From Pseudomonadota bacterium (GTDB lineage: Bacteria > Pseudomonadota > Alphaproteobacteria > HIMB59), in NCBI GenBank assembly GCA_027623775.1, contig JAQBUY010000002.1, forward strand, positions 1-35,847: DNA of 35,847 nucleotides, written 5' to 3'. The notes below the pieces were generated by a model that was not told where the DNA came from, did no database searches, and saw only the letters and a program-made list of their open reading frames with translations. Both the position numbers and the translations under genes were made by a program. Every line of letters starts with the position of its first letter. The stretch's first letter is position 1. Of this stretch, positions 10,360-24,360 are shown in pieces.

Positions 10360-11186
10360 TATTTTTTAGAGCCTCTCGAAATTATAAATTTAGTAGTTCT
10401 TTTATTAGTTCTAGTTTTTTTACCCTTAGTTTTTAATCCCCAAGGAGATGTGGGATGTCTACCACCTGAAGTTCTACCTTCTCCACCACCATGAGGGTGA
10501 TCTACAGGATTCATAGCAACACCTCTTACAGTTGGTTTAATACCAAGATGTCTTTTTATTCCAGCTTTACCAATTTTTTTATTTTTGTTATCAGAGTTAG
10601 AAACAACACCAATAGTAGCCATACAATCACCGCTAATTAATCTTGTTTCTTTAGAGGTTAATTTAACCATTATATATGCTTCATTTGCTCCTAACACTTG
10701 AGCGAATGTGCCAGCAGAACGACATAATTTAGCACCAGCTCCAGGCTTTAACTCTATATTATGAATTGAAGTACCAGCGGCAATATTTTTAAGCTTCATT
10801 GAATTACCAATTTTTATTTCAGCTTTTTCTGAAGACATTACTGTATCTCCTGCCTTTAAATCAGTAGGAGCAATAATATATTCTTTTGGCTTATCTTCAT
10901 AAGAAATCAAGGCAATAAATGCTGTTCTATTAGGGTCATACTCTAGTCTTTCAACAGTACCTAAAACATCCATCGTATTTCTTTTAAAATTAATTATTCT
11001 ATATTTTTTTTTAGCTCCACCAGATCTGTGTCTAATTGTAATTTTACCTGTATTATTTCTTCCTGAACTGGGCTGTTGATATTCAGTTAATAGTTTTTCG
11101 GGTCTGCCTTTAAACAAATATGTCTTATTTACCTTAACAGTCTTTCTTAAAGAAGGAGTAGATGGTTTAAAAGAAATAAGGCTCAT
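10359..11186 (-). CDS. rplB: 50S ribosomal protein L2
   Basis: 275 aa; [59 protein letters not shown]. Confidence 0.99.
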   Translation of the reverse strand: MSLISFKPSTPSLRKTVKVNKTYLFKGRPEKLLTEYQQPSSGRNNTGKITIRHRSGGAKKKYRIINFKRNTMDVLGTVERLEYDPNRTAFIALISYEDKPKEYIIAPTDLKAGDTVMSSEKAEIKIGNSMKLKNIAAGTSIHNIELKPGAGAKLCRSAGTFAQVLGANEAYIMVKLTSKETRLISGDCMATIGVVSNSDNKNKKIGKAGIKRHLGIKPTVRGVAMNPVDHPHGGGEGRTSGGRHPTSPWGLKTKGKKTRTNKRTTKFIISRGSKK

Positions 11187-11188
11187 AA

Positions 11189-11476
11189 TTATTTAACCGA
11201 TGATCCTAAGTCAATTGTATTACCTTGTTTTAACGTAACGGTTACTCTTTTAGTTTCATTTCTAGAACCACGAATACCTTTAAAAACTTTAGGCTTACTT
11301 TTTGTTCTTAAAACATTTAATTTTTCTACTTTTACTTTATATAACTTTTCTACAATAACCTTTATATCTGTTTTTGTAGCTTTCATATCAACCTCAAAAA
11401 CATATTTATTAAATTGTGCATTAGCCGTAGATTTTTCTGTAATGACAGGTTTTTTGATTTGATTTAAATTACTCAC
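11189..11476 (-). CDS. rplW: 50S ribosomal protein L23 (GTG start, GTGA overlap with rplD stop)
   Basis: KKPVITEKSTANAQFNKYVFEVDMKATKTDIKVIVEKLYKVKVEKLNVLRTKSKPKVFKG. Confidence 0.96.
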   Translation of the reverse strand: MSNLNQIKKPVITEKSTANAQFNKYVFEVDMKATKTDIKVIVEKLYKVKVEKLNVLRTKSKPKVFKGIRGSRNETKRVTVTLKQGNTIDLGSSVK

Positions 11477-12087
11477 TTAACAATTCCACTTAAAAGCTTT
11501 GTGTATAATTCTGAATTTTTAGATAGAAATAAAGCTTCATGCTTAAGTGCCTTAAAAACTGAATAAGTAGAATCTGACATAAAATTTAAATTTTTATAAT
11601 TATTATATTTTTTTATTATGTCTGAGTCTTTCGTGCTTTTAAAAACAAAAATAATTGACTTATGATTTATAGATTTTAATGATTTAGAAAAATTATCAAT
11701 ATTCATATCGTCTTCATTAAAAATATATAAATTATTAGATTCTATTTTTAAAATAAGAGATGTTACTTTAGAAAGAGTTTTAGTTTTTTTCTTAATTTTA
11801 AAGTTAACTTCATGAAATTTAGGACCAAAGGATTTACCACCACCCCTTCTACTTCCATTCTTTCCACTACCTACTCTAGAACTACCTGTTCCTTTTTGTT
11901 TGTATAATTTTTTTGTAGATCCTGCAACTTCAGATCTATCTTTAGTATGATTATTTCCCTGCTTATGGGATTGAACTTTATTGACAGCCAAACTTATAAC
12001 TTTAGATGATGGAGCACTAAACTCTTTAATTATTGATAGTTTAGTTTCATTAATAGATGAATCACTGAAATTAAGTTCTCTAATCAT
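11473..12087 (-). CDS. rplD: 50S ribosomal protein L4
   Basis: GSTKKLYKQKGTGSSRVGSGKNGSRRGGGKSFGPKFHEVNFKIKKK; between rplC and rplW. Confidence 0.95.
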   Translation of the reverse strand: MIRELNFSDSSINETKLSIIKEFSAPSSKVISLAVNKVQSHKQGNNHTKDRSEVAGSTKKLYKQKGTGSSRVGSGKNGSRRGGGKSFGPKFHEVNFKIKKKTKTLSKVTSLILKIESNNLYIFNEDDMNIDNFSKSLKSINHKSIIFVFKSTKDSDIIKKYNNYKNLNFMSDSTYSVFKALKHEALFLSKNSELYTKLLSGIVK

Positions 12088-12695
12088 TACTTATAAACCC
12101 TTACTATAGTACTTCGTTTACCTGGGACTGATCCTTTTAAAAATAATAAACTGTTATCTTGATCAATTTTAAGAACTTCAAGATTTTTTTGGGTAACAAC
12201 TTCATCACCTAAATGTCCAGCCATTTTTTTTCCCTTAAAAACTCTACCAGGATTTTGATTTTGACCCGTACCACCAGCAGATCTGTGTGAGATAGAAACA
12301 CCATGGGATGCTCTTAAGCCTGAAAAATTATGTCTCTTCATAACACCGGCGAAACCTTTACCAGTTGATTTTGATTGAACTATCACCTTGTCACCAATTT
12401 CAAAATTTACTTTTAATTCCAGACCAATTTCAATTAAATTATCTTCATTATCTAATCTTTCTTCTTTAACATGTTTTTTTGGTTCAATATTTTTTTTTAT
12501 AAAATCTTGTTGCTGTGGTTTTTTTAATTTTTTAGGCTTTAAAAAACCAATTATATTTGCGATATATCCATCTTTATCATGTGTTCTATTTCCAATAACC
12601 ATACAACCTTTGTAATCTAATACAGTTGCACAAACCCTCTTTCCTTTAGAATCTAAAAAAGATGTCTGTCCTAATTTTTTTCCTAAAATCATCAT
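12087..12695 (-). CDS. rplC: 50S ribosomal protein L3
   Basis: GKKLGQTSFLDSKGKRVCATVL...RHNFSGLRASHGVSISHRSAGGTGQNQNPGRVFKGKKMAGHLG. Confidence 0.98.
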   Translation of the reverse strand: MMILGKKLGQTSFLDSKGKRVCATVLDYKGCMVIGNRTHDKDGYIANIIGFLKPKKLKKPQQQDFIKKNIEPKKHVKEERLDNEDNLIEIGLELKVNFEIGDKVIVQSKSTGKGFAGVMKRHNFSGLRASHGVSISHRSAGGTGQNQNPGRVFKGKKMAGHLGDEVVTQKNLEVLKIDQDNSLLFLKGSVPGKRSTIVRVYK

Positions 12696-13009
12696 TATTT
12701 TTTAATTTTTATATCTACATTTACACAAGAAGCTAAATCTAATTTCATAAGCGCATCAACTGTTTGTGGCGTAGGTTCAATTATATCCATCATTCTTATG
12801 TGAGTTCTAATTTCGAACTGCTCTCTACTTTTTTTATCTACATGTGGAGATTTATTTACAGTCACTCTTTCAATTCTAGAAGGTATAGGAATTGGGCCAA
12901 TAACTTTAGCTCCAGTTCTTTTTGCTGTTTGCATAATTTCAATCGAACTTCTATCTAAAATTTTATGATCAAAAGACTTAAGTCTTATTCTAATATTTTG
13001 ATTTATCAT
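12695..13009 (-). CDS. rpsJ: 30S ribosomal protein S10
   Basis: [71 protein letters not shown]. Confidence 0.98.
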   Translation of the reverse strand: MINQNIRIRLKSFDHKILDRSSIEIMQTAKRTGAKVIGPIPIPSRIERVTVNKSPHVDKKSREQFEIRTHIRMMDIIEPTPQTVDALMKLDLASCVNVDIKIKK

Positions 13010-15073
13010 TTATGCTAACTTTGATTTAATTTCTTCTTCAACATTAGAAGGAACAACTTCATAATGTGAAAATAACATTGTATAACTTGCTCTTCCTTGA
13101 CTCATTGAACGTAGATTATTAACATAACCAAACATATTAGCAAGAGGTACTGTTGAGGATATAACTTTTGCATTACCTCTATCTTCCATTTTTTCAATTT
13201 GCCCTCTTCTAGAGTTTAAATCACCAATAATATCTCCCATATACTCTTCAGCTGTTACTACTTCTACCTTCATCACTGGTTCTAATAATTTTGGATTTGC
13301 TTTTTTCATAGCCTCTCTAAATGCAGCTCTGGAAGCAATTTCAAATGCTAGAACAGATGAATCCACATCATGAAATGCTCCGTCATAAACTTCTGCTTCA
13401 AAATCAATAACATTATATCCTGCAATGACGCCATTTTGAGACGCTTGCTTAATACCTTTTTCTACACCAGGAATATATTCTCTTGGGATATTTCCTCCAA
13501 CAACAGTGTTAGTAAATTTAAAACCTGACATTCTTTCTGTAGGTTTAAATCTAATTTTAACTCTAGCGAACTGACCAGCACCACCTGATTGTTTTTTATG
13601 AGTGTAGTCAACATCTACTTCTTTAGTTAAAGTTTCACGATAAGCTACTTGTGGAGCTCCAACATCTGCTTCAACTTTAAATTCTCTTTTCATTCTATCA
13701 ACCAAGATCTCTAAATGAAGTTCTCCCATTCCTTTTATAAGCGTTTGACCAGATTCTTCATCTGTCGCTACTCTAAAACTTGGGTCTTCTTGTGCTAATC
13801 TATTTAATGCTTGTCCCATTTTTTCATAGTCTGCTTTAGTTTTTGGTTCAATAGCAACCTCAATAACAGGCTCTGGAAATTCCATTTTTTCTAAAACAAC
13901 TATATTATTAGGATCACAAATTGTATTACCAGTAGTTACATTCTTAAGACCAACTAATGCAACAATATCACCAGCCTCAGCTTCTTTAATTTCTTCTCTA
14001 GTATTTGCATGCATAAGTAGCATTCTACCAATTCTTTCTTTTTGATTTTTTGATGAATTAAATATTGTATCTCCTGCTGAAAGTTTTCCAGTATAAATTC
14101 TAGCAAAAACTAGCTGACCAACAAATGGATCAGTTGCAATCTTAAAAGCTAATGCTGAAAATGGCTCTACAGAATTATTAGGAATTTGAATTTTTTCTTC
14201 AGAACCCTTTTTAATACCTTCAACAAAACCAATATCTGTTGGTGAAGGAAGGTAATCTACAACAGCATCTAATAAAGTTTGTACGCCTTTATTTTTAAAA
14301 GCCGTTCCACATAAAACTGGGACAAATTTAAATTCAATCGTTCCTTTTCTTATACATTTTTTTAATACTTCTTCTGAAATTTCTTTTCCATCGAGATAGT
14401 CTTCCATGGCTTGATCATCTGCCTCGACAGCCATTTCAATTAATTTTTCTCTTTTTAGCTTAGCTTCTTCAATTAAGTCATCGCTTATATCAACAACATC
14501 AAAAGTAGCACCTAGACTATCATCTTTCCAAATAACCGATTTAAACTTTACCAAATCAACTACGCCAATGAAATCTGCTTCTTTACCAATAGGCATTTGT
14601 AAAACTAATGGATTAGCACCTAATCTATCAATAATACTCTGTACATTCATGTCGAAATCAGCGCCCATTCTGTCCATTTTATTACAAAAACAAATTCTAG
14701 GAACTTTATATCTATCAGCCTGTCTCCAAACAGTTTCTGATTGTGGCTCTACTCCAGCTACTCCGTCAAAACAACAAACAGCTCCATCCAATACTCTAAG
14801 TGAACGTTCAACTTCAATTGTAAAATCTACGTGACCAGGAGTGTCGATGATATTGATTCTATGATCATTCCAAAAACAAGTTGTGGCTGCAGAAGTAATA
14901 GTAATGCCTCTTTCCTGTTCTTGCTCCATCCAATCCATAGTTGCAGCACCATCATGTACTTCACCTATTTTATGAGACTTACCTGTATAGTATAAAATTC
15001 TTTCAGTAGTTGTGGTTTTTCCGGCATCAATATGTGCCATAATTCCAATATTTCTATATTTAGATAATTCCAT
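13010..15073 (-). CDS. fusA: Elongation factor G
   Basis: 687 aa; [24 protein letters not shown]...[23 protein letters not shown]. Confidence 0.99.
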   Translation of the reverse strand: MELSKYRNIGIMAHIDAGKTTTTERILYYTGKSHKIGEVHDGAATMDWMEQEQERGITITSAATTCFWNDHRINIIDTPGHVDFTIEVERSLRVLDGAVCCFDGVAGVEPQSETVWRQADRYKVPRICFCNKMDRMGADFDMNVQSIIDRLGANPLVLQMPIGKEADFIGVVDLVKFKSVIWKDDSLGATFDVVDISDDLIEEAKLKREKLIEMAVEADDQAMEDYLDGKEISEEVLKKCIRKGTIEFKFVPVLCGTAFKNKGVQTLLDAVVDYLPSPTDIGFVEGIKKGSEEKIQIPNNSVEPFSALAFKIATDPFVGQLVFARIYTGKLSAGDTIFNSSKNQKERIGRMLLMHANTREEIKEAEAGDIVALVGLKNVTTGNTICDPNNIVVLEKMEFPEPVIEVAIEPKTKADYEKMGQALNRLAQEDPSFRVATDEESGQTLIKGMGELHLEILVDRMKREFKVEADVGAPQVAYRETLTKEVDVDYTHKKQSGGAGQFARVKIRFKPTERMSGFKFTNTVVGGNIPREYIPGVEKGIKQASQNGVIAGYNVIDFEAEVYDGAFHDVDSSVLAFEIASRAAFREAMKKANPKLLEPVMKVEVVTAEEYMGDIIGDLNSRRGQIEKMEDRGNAKVISSTVPLANMFGYVNNLRSMSQGRASYTMLFSHYEVVPSNVEEEIKSKLA

Positions 15074-15076
15074 TCA

Positions 15077-15550
<474 letters not shown>

Positions 15551-15559
15551 CTATATTAT

Positions 15560-15934
15560 TTAATTCTTAGGTCTCTTAGCGCCATACTTAGATCTTCTTT
15601 GTCTTCTTTTGTCTAAGCCTTGGGTATCTAAAGTTCCTCTAATTATATGATATCTAACACCAGGTAAATCTTTAACTCTGCCTCCTCTAATCAGAACAAC
15701 TGAGTGTTCTTGAAGATTGTGCCCCTCACCAGGTATATAACTAGTTACTTCTTGTCCATTAGTTAATTTAACTCTAGCTACTTTTCTTAAAGCTGAGTTA
15801 GGTTTTTTAGGGGTAGTTGTATAAACCCTTAAACACACGCCTCTTTTTTGAGGACAAGCCTTAAGTGCAGGAACTTTATTTCTTTTAATGACCTTAGCAC
15901 GAGGCTTACGAATTAATTGGTTTATAGTCGGCAT
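15560..15934 (-). CDS. rpsL: 30S ribosomal protein S12
   Basis: [12 protein letters not shown]...[34 protein letters not shown]. Confidence 0.99.
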   Translation of the reverse strand: MPTINQLIRKPRAKVIKRNKVPALKACPQKRGVCLRVYTTTPKKPNSALRKVARVKLTNGQEVTSYIPGEGHNLQEHSVVLIRGGRVKDLPGVRYHIIRGTLDTQGLDKRRQRRSKYGAKRPKN

Positions 15935-15943
15935 TGTGCGCAG

Positions 15944-15972
15944 AATATATGGTTAGATATCAATATAGTCAA
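15944..15972 (-). promoter_or_regulatory. Candidate sigma70 promoter for rpsL (in the rpoC-rpsL gap)
   Basis: Minus strand TTGACT (15972..15967), 17-nt spacer, TATATT (15949..15944), then CTGCGCACA-ATG of rpsL. Confidence 0.65.
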
Positions 15973-15975
15973 CAT

Positions 15976-18900
15976 TTAATTAGCAATTTCTTGAGGTATT
16001 TCTTTTAATGCCTCTTTCTCTTTTTGTATTGCCTTTAGTAATTTTATATCTCTTAATTTTGCTTGCTTTCTTAGGTTTCTGATTACATTTCCTGTTCCAG
16101 CTGGTATAAGTTTACCAACAATAACATTCTCTTTAAGGCCTATAAGTTTATCAACCTTACCGTTTATCGCTGCTTCTGTGAGTACTCTTGTTGTTTCTTG
16201 GAAAGATGCCGCAGAAATAAATGAATTTGTTTGAAGACTTGCTTTAGTAATACCTAATACTAGCATTTTGAATGTTGCTTCTTTTTTACCTTCAGATTTT
16301 AACTCTTGATTTTTAACCAATAAATCTGACTTATCTATAACTTCACCAAATGAAAAGCCACTATCGCCCACATCTATTAATTCAACTTTTTGGAGCATTT
16401 GTTTAGTAATACATTCAATATGTTTATCATCAATTAAAACGCCCTGAAGTCTATAAACTTTTTGAACTTCTCTAACCATATATTCTGCTAGAGCTTCAAC
16501 GCCTAATATATTAAGAATGTCTGCTGGAGTAGGAGTTCCATCAACTAACATATCACCTTTATTAACTTCATCGCCTTCATTGAAATAAACATAAGTACCT
16601 TTAGGAATAAGATACTCTAAAGGCTCTTTAGTTTCATCTTTTGGAACAATTATAATTCTTTTTTTACTTTTTATATCTTTTCCAAATTCAATTATTCCAC
16701 TAATTTCTGCAAGAACAGCTGGATTTTTAGGTTTTCTGGATTCAAAAATATCTGCAACTCTAGGTAAACCACCAGTAATATCTTTAGTTTTAGAAGAAGC
16801 TCTTGGTATTCTGGCAATAATATCACCAGCATTAACAGATTTACTTTTTTCAATATTAAGTATAACTCCGACACTAAGATTGTATGAGGCATCAGTTTTA
16901 GATCCCTTAACCGGCATAATTTTTCCAGATGCGTTTTTAATAACAAGTTGAGGTTTTAAATCCGCCTTACCTTGAAAACTTTTCCAGTCGATAATAACTT
17001 TTGAAGATATACCAGTAGTTTCATCAAATTTTTCAACAAATGAAACACCTTCAACTAAATCTAAAAAGTCTAAACTTCCTGTAGCTTCAGCAATTACAGG
17101 TACAGTATAAGGATCCCATTCTACTAATAATGTATTAAGACTTACACTTTGATTATCTTTTACAAGTATATTTGAACCATAAGGAACTCTAAAAGTTGCA
17201 GACAAATTATTATTAATATCAAAAATATTAATTTCAGTTGTTCTATTTACTACAATTTCACTTCCGGAAGAGTTAGTAACAGATCTTAGATTTTTAATTT
17301 TTACATTACCTTCTGTAGGAGATTCAAAAGTAGATTTCTCAACTGAAGAACTAGCAACACCACCAACGTGAAAAGTTCTCATTGTTAACTGAGTACCAGG
17401 TTCACCAATTGACTGAGCAGCTATAATTCCAACAGCTTCTCCAACATTCACATGCTGACCTTTAGCTAAATCTCTACCGTAACATTTAGCACAGATACCA
17501 TGCGTATTTGCACAAGTGATAGGAGAAAATATTTTAACTTGAGTAATGTTTTCTTTTTCAAGTATCTCAATTTCCTCATAAGATATATAAGTGTTTTTTT
17601 TTAAAATTACTTTTCCATTTTTAGATTGTACATCGGATGATAAATTTCTACCAAAAACTCTTTCAATCAATGGAATTGCAAGTTCACCAGATTCATATAT
17701 GGCATCCACTGTTAAGCCGTTCTCACCACCACAATCTTTTATTGTAATAGTTAAATCCTGCGCAACATCCACTAATCTTCGAGTTAAATATCCTGAACTA
17801 GCTGTTTTAAGAGCTGTATCAGCTAAACCCTTTCTAGCTCCATGAGTAGAATTAAAATATTCTAAAACAGAAAGACCTTCCTTAAAATTCGATGTAATAG
17901 GATTTTCTATAATTTCACCAGATGGTCTAGCCATCAAACCTCTCATACCAGCTAATTGTCTAAGTTGAGTTTCTGAACCTCTAGCTCCAGAGTCAGCCAT
18001 AATATAAAGTGAATTAATTTGTCCTTCAGTATTAGTTACTGATTTCATCATTGCCTTAGAGACATTTTCTGTAGTTTGAGACCACAAATTAACAACTTTA
18101 TTATATTTTTCTCTTTCGGTAATTAAACCTTCTTGATAATGACTTTCTAAAGTAGCTACATTTTTTTGAGTAGCTGCTATAAGTGATTTTTTTTCTTCAG
18201 GAATTATTAAGTCATCCTTACCAAAAGATATTCCTGCTTTTCCAGCATATTTAAATCCTATACCCATTATTTGATCAACAAAAATACAAGTCGCCTTTTG
18301 ACCTGTGAATCTATAAACATTATCAAGTAATTGACTAATTTTTTTTTTATTTAGTACTTCATTAACATTGTCAAAAGATAGATTTTTATTTTCAGGAAGT
18401 GTATTATGTAAAATTACTCTACCTGCTGAAGTTTTAAATTTTTTATTTTCAAATACATCAGTTTCTTTATTGTAAGTTTTAGTTCTGTATAAAATACAAG
18501 TATGTAGATCTATAATTTTATTTTCTAATGCAAATTCTACCTCACCAATATGTGAGAAATATTTTTTTGGTTCTTCATTGTCGTTCATAATTGAAAGATA
18601 ATAAATGCCTAAAACTATATCTTGGCTGGGAACAATAATTGGCTTACCACTAGATGGTGATAATATATTATTTGTACTCATCATTAAAACTCTTGCTTCA
18701 AGTTGAGATTCTAAACTTAAAGGTATGTGAACTGCCATTTGATCACCATCAAAATCAGCATTAAAAGCCGTACATACCAAAGGGTGTAGTTGAATTGCTT
18801 TTCCTTCAATTAAAATTGGTTCAAAAGCTTGAATACCTAATCTATGCAAGGTAGGTGCTCTATTTAAAAGAATAGGATGTTCTCTTACAACTTCATCAAG

Positions 18901-20136
18901 AATATCCCAAACTTCAGGTCTTTGAGTTTCAACCATTTTTCTTGCAGATTTAAGAGTAGTAGCAAAGCCGTAAGATTCTAATTTATTATATATAAATGGC
19001 TTAAATAATTCTAATGCCATTTTTTTTGGCAAACCACATTGATGAAGTTTTAATTCTGGACCAACAACAATTACAGATCTACCTGAATAATCTACTCTTT
19101 TTCCTAAAAGATTTTGTCTAAATCTACCTTGTTTACCTTTAAGCATCTCTGACAATGACTTAAGAGGTCTTTTATTAGTGCTTGTAATTACTCTCCCTCT
19201 TCTCCCATTATCAAATAATGCATCAACTGATTCTTGAAGCATTCTTTTTTCATTTCTTACAATAATATCTGGAGCTCTAAGATCTAATAATCTTTTTAAT
19301 CTATTATTTCTATTAATAACTCTTCTATATAAATCATTTAAATCAGAAGTAGCAAATCTACCTCCTTCTAATGGAACTAAAGGACGTAATTCAGGTGGAA
19401 TGACAGGTAGAACTTTTAAAATCATCCATTCTGGCTTTATTCCAGATTTTTTAAAACCTTCTAATACTTTAGAACGTTTAAGTATTTTTTTCTTTTTAGT
19501 TTCAGAAGAAGTAGCCTCACTGTCTTCTTTAAGTTTTTGAATCTCTTCTTCTAAATTAAGTGAAGATAACATTTCATAAACAGCTTCAGCACCAATCCCA
19601 TGCTTAAATGTATCTTCGCCATATATTTCGATAGCTTCATCAAGCTCCTCATCATTAAGTAACTGACTAGCCTCTAATCCAGACATTAATGGATCAATAA
19701 CAATATGACTTTCAAAATATAAAACTTTTTCTAAATTCTTTAATGTAATATCTAAAGCTAATCCTATTCTACTTGGGAGTGATTTTAAAAACCAAATATG
19801 GGCAACAGGAGCAGCAAGTTCTATGTGCGCCATTCTTTCTCTTCTAACTTTTGATAAAGTTACTTCAACACCACATTTTTCACATGTAATACCTTTAAAT
19901 TTCATCCTCTTGTATTTACCACAAAGACATTCGTAGTCTTTTGTAGGACCAAAAATTCTAGCACAAAATAGGCCTTCTCTTTCCGGCTTAAACGTTCTGT
20001 AATTTATTGTTTCAGGTTTTTTTATTTCTCCAAATGACCAGGATCTAATTTGTTCAGGACTTGATACGGATATTTTAATTTGATCAAAATTAATAGTTTC
20101 AACATTATTTTTAAATAAATTAGTAAGATCTTTCAT
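15976..20136 (-). CDS. rpoC: RNA polymerase beta' subunit
   Basis: 1386 aa; [16 protein letters not shown], zinc-binding [42 protein letters not shown]. Confidence 0.99.
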   Translation of the reverse strand: MKDLTNLFKNNVETINFDQIKISVSSPEQIRSWSFGEIKKPETINYRTFKPEREGLFCARIFGPTKDYECLCGKYKRMKFKGITCEKCGVEVTLSKVRRERMAHIELAAPVAHIWFLKSLPSRIGLALDITLKNLEKVLYFESHIVIDPLMSGLEASQLLNDEELDEAIEIYGEDTFKHGIGAEAVYEMLSSLNLEEEIQKLKEDSEATSSETKKKKILKRSKVLEGFKKSGIKPEWMILKVLPVIPPELRPLVPLEGGRFATSDLNDLYRRVINRNNRLKRLLDLRAPDIIVRNEKRMLQESVDALFDNGRRGRVITSTNKRPLKSLSEMLKGKQGRFRQNLLGKRVDYSGRSVIVVGPELKLHQCGLPKKMALELFKPFIYNKLESYGFATTLKSARKMVETQRPEVWDILDEVVREHPILLNRAPTLHRLGIQAFEPILIEGKAIQLHPLVCTAFNADFDGDQMAVHIPLSLESQLEARVLMMSTNNILSPSSGKPIIVPSQDIVLGIYYLSIMNDNEEPKKYFSHIGEVEFALENKIIDLHTCILYRTKTYNKETDVFENKKFKTSAGRVILHNTLPENKNLSFDNVNEVLNKKKISQLLDNVYRFTGQKATCIFVDQIMGIGFKYAGKAGISFGKDDLIIPEEKKSLIAATQKNVATLESHYQEGLITEREKYNKVVNLWSQTTENVSKAMMKSVTNTEGQINSLYIMADSGARGSETQLRQLAGMRGLMARPSGEIIENPITSNFKEGLSVLEYFNSTHGARKGLADTALKTASSGYLTRRLVDVAQDLTITIKDCGGENGLTVDAIYESGELAIPLIERVFGRNLSSDVQSKNGKVILKKNTYISYEEIEILEKENITQVKIFSPITCANTHGICAKCYGRDLAKGQHVNVGEAVGIIAAQSIGEPGTQLTMRTFHVGGVASSSVEKSTFESPTEGNVKIKNLRSVTNSSGSEIVVNRTTEINIFDINNNLSATFRVPYGSNILVKDNQSVSLNTLLVEWDPYTVPVIAEATGSLDFLDLVEGVSFVEKFDETTGISSKVIIDWKSFQGKADLKPQLVIKNASGKIMPVKGSKTDASYNLSVGVILNIEKSKSVNAGDIIARIPRASSKTKDITGGLPRVADIFESRKPKNPAVLAEISGIIEFGKDIKSKKRIIIVPKDETKEPLEYLIPKGTYVYFNEGDEVNKGDMLVDGTPTPADILNILGVEALAEYMVREVQKVYRLQGVLIDDKHIECITKQMLQKVELIDVGDSGFSFGEVIDKSDLLVKNQELKSEGKKEATFKMLVLGITKASLQTNSFISAASFQETTRVLTEAAINGKVDKLIGLKENVIVGKLIPAGTGNVIRNLRKQAKLRDIKLLKAIQKEKEALKEIPQEIAN

Positions 20137-20138
20137 TA

Positions 20139-23100
20139 TTAAAGTTTCTCCATATTGTTATTGTTATTTGGATCGGTTTCTATTAATTCAACATTAAGTC
20201 CTAATGATTTTAATTCTTTAACTAAAACATGGAAAGACTCAGGAGTACCACTTTCAAAATTATAGTCACCTCTGATTAAAGCTTCGTAAACCTTAGTTCT
20301 ACCAGCAACATCATCAGATTTAATTGTAAGCATTTCTTGAAGCGTATTAGCAGCACCATAGGCCTCTAATGCCCAAACTTCCATTTCACCAAATCTTTGA
20401 CCACCAAATTGAGCTTTACCACCTAAAGGTTGTTGAGTAACTAAACTATAAGGACCTATAGATCTAGCATGAATTTTATCATCAATAAGATGATGGAGTT
20501 TCAATACATATTTAAATCCAACTGTAACTTTTCTTTCAAAACGCTCTCCAGACTTACCGTCATAAAGATAAACTTGGCCGCTATTATCAAAACCAGCTTT
20601 ATCTAAAAGAGAAGTAATTTCATCTGCATTTGAACCGTCAAAAACAGGAGTAGCAAAGGTAACTCCTCTTTCTAAGTTAGTTGCTAGTTCAATTATCTGA
20701 TCATCATTCATTTCTGAAATTGATTTTGTTGAATTTGGATTTTTTTCATAAAATTCAACTATAGAATTTTTTAATTGTGCTATATTTCCTGCTTTTCTAG
20801 CTAAATCTAAACTTTTAGAAATTTGTTGACCAATTCCATATGCAGCCCAACCTAAATGAGTTTCTAAAATTTGACCAATATTCATTCTACTTGGTACGCC
20901 TAATGGATTTAATAAAATATCAATTGGAGTTCCGTCTTCTAAAAAAGGCATGTCTTCTACGGGTACTATTTTAGAAACAACACCTTTATTACCATGTCTT
21001 CCTGCCATTTTATCACCAGTTTGTAATCTTCTCTTTACTGCGACAAATACTTTCACAACTTTTAATACTCCTGGAAGAAGATCATCTCCACTTTGTATTT
21101 TTTCAATCTTATTTTGAAATATTTTATCTAATAAAATTATTGCATCATTATAGATTTTCTTTTGTGAGGCAAATGTCTCCATTGTTAACTGATCATCAGT
21201 CGAAACTTTTTCTAAATATTTGATATTTTTTGTTTTTAATAAAGATGAATCAATTTTTTCAGATTTTTGAATATCGTCAATTTGAACATTAGAGATTTTA
21301 TTGTTAAAAATACTAATTAAATTTTCCTTATAATTATTTTCAAGAATTTCTTTTTCATCATCTCTATCTTTAGCAAGACGATCTATCTCTACTCGCTCTA
21401 TAGCAATTGTTCTTTCATCTTTTTCAACACCTCTACGAACAAGAACTTGAACATCAACAACGACACCAGAATATCCGGTAGGCAGTCTCAATGATGAATC
21501 TTTGACATCAGCTGCTTTTTCAGAAAAAATAGCTCTTAATAATTTTTCTTCTGCGGTTATAGGGGAATCTCCCTTAGGAGAAACTTTACCTACAAGTATA
21601 TCACCATATTTAACTTCAGATCCAATATAGACAATTCCAGCTTCATCTAAATTTGTTATGCTTTCATCACCAACATTTGGCATATCTCTTGTGATTTCTT
21701 CTGGCCCTAGTTTTGTATCTCTACATAAAACTTCAAATTCCTCAATATGTATTGATGTAAATTTATCACCTTGGACAACTTTATCAGACATAATTATGGA
21801 ATCCTCAAAGTTATAACCATTCCATGGCATAAACCCGACAAGCAAATTTTTTCCTAATGCTAATTCACCAAGATCAGTACATGGTCCATCAGCAATTATA
21901 TCACCTCTAGAAACATAGTCCCCAATTTTAACAATAGGTTTTTGATTTATTGCCGTACTTTGATTAGATCTTTGAAATTTTTTAAGGTTGTATATATCTA
22001 CACCACTTTTATCCTTACTTATATTTTTTGAATCTGATCTTATAACTATTCTAGAAGAGTCAACTTGATAAACATAACCTGAATTTTTTGCTACAACTAC
22101 AGCACCACTATCTCTCGCAACTTTAGACTCAAATCCTGTTCCAACAAGGGGTGCTTCGTTTGTCATTAAAGGAACTGCCTGTCTCATCATATTTGATCCC
22201 ATTAAAGCACGGTTAGCGTCATCATTTTCTAGAAAGGGTATTAAGGATGCGGCGACAGAAACTAATTGCTGAGGGTTAACATCCATAAAATCAATTTCGG
22301 AGGAGTTAGTAAAAATAAAATCACCTTTTCTTCTGCAACTTACGAGATCTTCTATAAATTTATTATTGGAATCTAAAGGGCTATTTGCTTGAGCTATAGT
22401 ATATTTTTCTTCCTCATCAGCATTTAAATATAATACGTCCTTAGTTGCCATTCCATTAATGATTTTTCTATAAGGTGTTTCGATAAAACCATACTGATTA
22501 ATTCTTGCGTAAGAAGATAAACTATTTATTAGTCCAATGTTTGAACCTTCAGGTGTTTCAATTGGACAAATTCTACCATAGTGAGTTGTATGAACGTCAC
22601 GAACTTCGAATCCAGCTCTTTCTCTAGTCAAACCTCCTGGTCCTAATGCAGAAACTCTTCTTTTATGAGTTATTTCACTTAATGGATTTGTTTGGTCCAT
22701 AAATTGACTTAATTGACTTGAACCTGTGAATTCTTTTAAAACAGTCTGAATAGGCTTTGAATTAACTAAATCTTGAGGCATTATTGATTCTATATTTATA
22801 CTTCCCATTTTTTCTCTAATGGATCTTTCCATTCTAACAAGACCAATTCTGTATTGATTTTCAATTAATTCACCAACAGATCTAACTCTTCTATTACCCA
22901 AATGATCAATATCGTCTTTCTTTACATTATTAGTTTTCATATCGAATAATCTTTTTGCTACTGATAAAATATCCATTTTATTTAAAATTCTGTGTTTTTT
23001 AGTTTTATCAAGATTTAAATAAGTATTAATTTTAACTCTACCGACCTGAGATAAGTCATATCTATCATTATTAAAAAACATATTTTTAAATAAGAAATTA

Positions 23101-24341
23101 CTTGCTTCTAATGTTGGCGGTTCACCAGGTCTTAAAATCTTAAAAATATCAAATAAAGCCTCTTCTCTTGAGTGGTTTTTGTCGGCAACAAGAGAATTTA
23201 TTATTCCAAGATTACCAGAAGCTTGACTAGCATTAATAGTTGAGAATTCATTAATCGATAGTTCTTTAAATCTTAAAAATAAATCTTCATTTAAAATTGT
23301 TCCGGCTTCAGCGTAAACTAATCCTGTATCAGTATTTACAATATCTTTTGATAAATAAAATCCCTCAAGGTCTTCTTCTGTAAATAAGAACTTTGATATT
23401 TTCTTAGAGTTAATTTCAGTTAGTAATTTAAGTGAAAGCTTTACTTCTTTATATGCCAGTATTTCTTTAGAACTAGCGTCAACTAAATTAAAGGGTAAAT
23501 TTTTATATTTAAAATTTTCTAAATCTAAATTAACAACCCAACCCTCTTTATGACTTTTAAATCTATAAGATTCATAAAAGAAAGTTAAAATTTCTTCACT
23601 GGTCATTCCTGAAATTTTATAAATATCAGGCTCAACTTTAATAATTTCACATTCTTCTATGTACTTCTCTGAAGCTTTAGAGGGAAGTGATTGGAATAAA
23701 GTTGTGGAAATCATTTTCTTCTTTCTATCAATTCTAAAGAAAATATTATCCTTATGATCAAATTCAAAATCTAACCAAGATCCTCTGTAAGGAATTATTC
23801 TAGCATTATATAATGTCTTTCCACTTGCATGAGTTTTTCCACCATCATGATCAAAGAAAACACCCGGAGATCTATGTAATTGGCTAACTACTACTCTTTC
23901 TGTTCCATTAACAACAAAAGTACCATTATTTGTCATTAAGGGAAGATCACCTAAATAAACAATTTGCTCTTTAATATCTCTTAATGTTTTCTCTTCAGTT
24001 TCTTCATGGATATCCCATATTATAAGACGGAAGGTTACCATCAGAGATGCGGAAAAAGTGAGACCTTTTCTTCTGCATTCATCTACATCATATTTTGGAT
24101 TATCTAGGTAATAATCTACATAATGCAGTTCTGACTTACCTGCGTAATCTTTAATAGGAAAAACCGAATTAAATACTTCTTGAAGACCACTATTTGATCT
24201 TTCTTCAGAGATTTTACCTAATTGTAATAATTTATCATAAGATATTTTTTGAATATCTACTAAATTAGGTACATCGATAGTTTTTTCGATCTTACCGAAC
24301 GAATATCTAATTCTTTTCTTTTCAGTGAAACTGAGTGACAT
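20139..24341 (-). CDS. rpoB: RNA polymerase beta subunit
   Basis: 1400 aa; [67 protein letters not shown]. Confidence 0.99.
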   Translation of the reverse strand: MSLSFTEKKRIRYSFGKIEKTIDVPNLVDIQKISYDKLLQLGKISEERSNSGLQEVFNSVFPIKDYAGKSELHYVDYYLDNPKYDVDECRRKGLTFSASLMVTFRLIIWDIHEETEEKTLRDIKEQIVYLGDLPLMTNNGTFVVNGTERVVVSQLHRSPGVFFDHDGGKTHASGKTLYNARIIPYRGSWLDFEFDHKDNIFFRIDRKKKMISTTLFQSLPSKASEKYIEECEIIKVEPDIYKISGMTSEEILTFFYESYRFKSHKEGWVVNLDLENFKYKNLPFNLVDASSKEILAYKEVKLSLKLLTEINSKKISKFLFTEEDLEGFYLSKDIVNTDTGLVYAEAGTILNEDLFLRFKELSINEFSTINASQASGNLGIINSLVADKNHSREEALFDIFKILRPGEPPTLEASNFLFKNMFFNNDRYDLSQVGRVKINTYLNLDKTKKHRILNKMDILSVAKRLFDMKTNNVKKDDIDHLGNRRVRSVGELIENQYRIGLVRMERSIREKMGSINIESIMPQDLVNSKPIQTVLKEFTGSSQLSQFMDQTNPLSEITHKRRVSALGPGGLTRERAGFEVRDVHTTHYGRICPIETPEGSNIGLINSLSSYARINQYGFIETPYRKIINGMATKDVLYLNADEEEKYTIAQANSPLDSNNKFIEDLVSCRRKGDFIFTNSSEIDFMDVNPQQLVSVAASLIPFLENDDANRALMGSNMMRQAVPLMTNEAPLVGTGFESKVARDSGAVVVAKNSGYVYQVDSSRIVIRSDSKNISKDKSGVDIYNLKKFQRSNQSTAINQKPIVKIGDYVSRGDIIADGPCTDLGELALGKNLLVGFMPWNGYNFEDSIIMSDKVVQGDKFTSIHIEEFEVLCRDTKLGPEEITRDMPNVGDESITNLDEAGIVYIGSEVKYGDILVGKVSPKGDSPITAEEKLLRAIFSEKAADVKDSSLRLPTGYSGVVVDVQVLVRRGVEKDERTIAIERVEIDRLAKDRDDEKEILENNYKENLISIFNNKISNVQIDDIQKSEKIDSSLLKTKNIKYLEKVSTDDQLTMETFASQKKIYNDAIILLDKIFQNKIEKIQSGDDLLPGVLKVVKVFVAVKRRLQTGDKMAGRHGNKGVVSKIVPVEDMPFLEDGTPIDILLNPLGVPSRMNIGQILETHLGWAAYGIGQQISKSLDLARKAGNIAQLKNSIVEFYEKNPNSTKSISEMNDDQIIELATNLERGVTFATPVFDGSNADEITSLLDKAGFDNSGQVYLYDGKSGERFERKVTVGFKYVLKLHHLIDDKIHARSIGPYSLVTQQPLGGKAQFGGQRFGEMEVWALEAYGAANTLQEMLTIKSDDVAGRTKVYEALIRGDYNFESGTPESFHVLVKELKSLGLNVELIETDPNNNNNMEKL

Positions 24342-24360
24342 ATGTGCTATAGAACCTGTA

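Noticed and set aside
12388-12615. Plus-strand ORF antisense to rplC
   Set aside because: Shadow ORF of a conserved gene; composition (Ser/Phe/Ile rich) reflects reverse complement of Lys/Glu codons
12764-12958. Plus-strand ORF antisense to rpsJ
   Set aside because: Shadow ORF inside a conserved gene
14568-14834. Plus-strand ORF antisense to fusA
   Set aside because: Shadow ORF inside a conserved gene
16692-16946. Second minus-strand frame within rpoC (84 aa)
   Set aside because: Alternative frame overlapping the conserved beta' reading frame; no independent start signal or family
17591-17845. Plus-strand ORF antisense to rpoC
   Set aside because: Shadow ORF inside a conserved gene
22600-22760. 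RpoB rifampicin region reads [18 protein letters not shown], with T where E. coli has N518
   Set aside because: This Thr is common in alphaproteobacterial RpoB as far as I recall; not evidence of resistance
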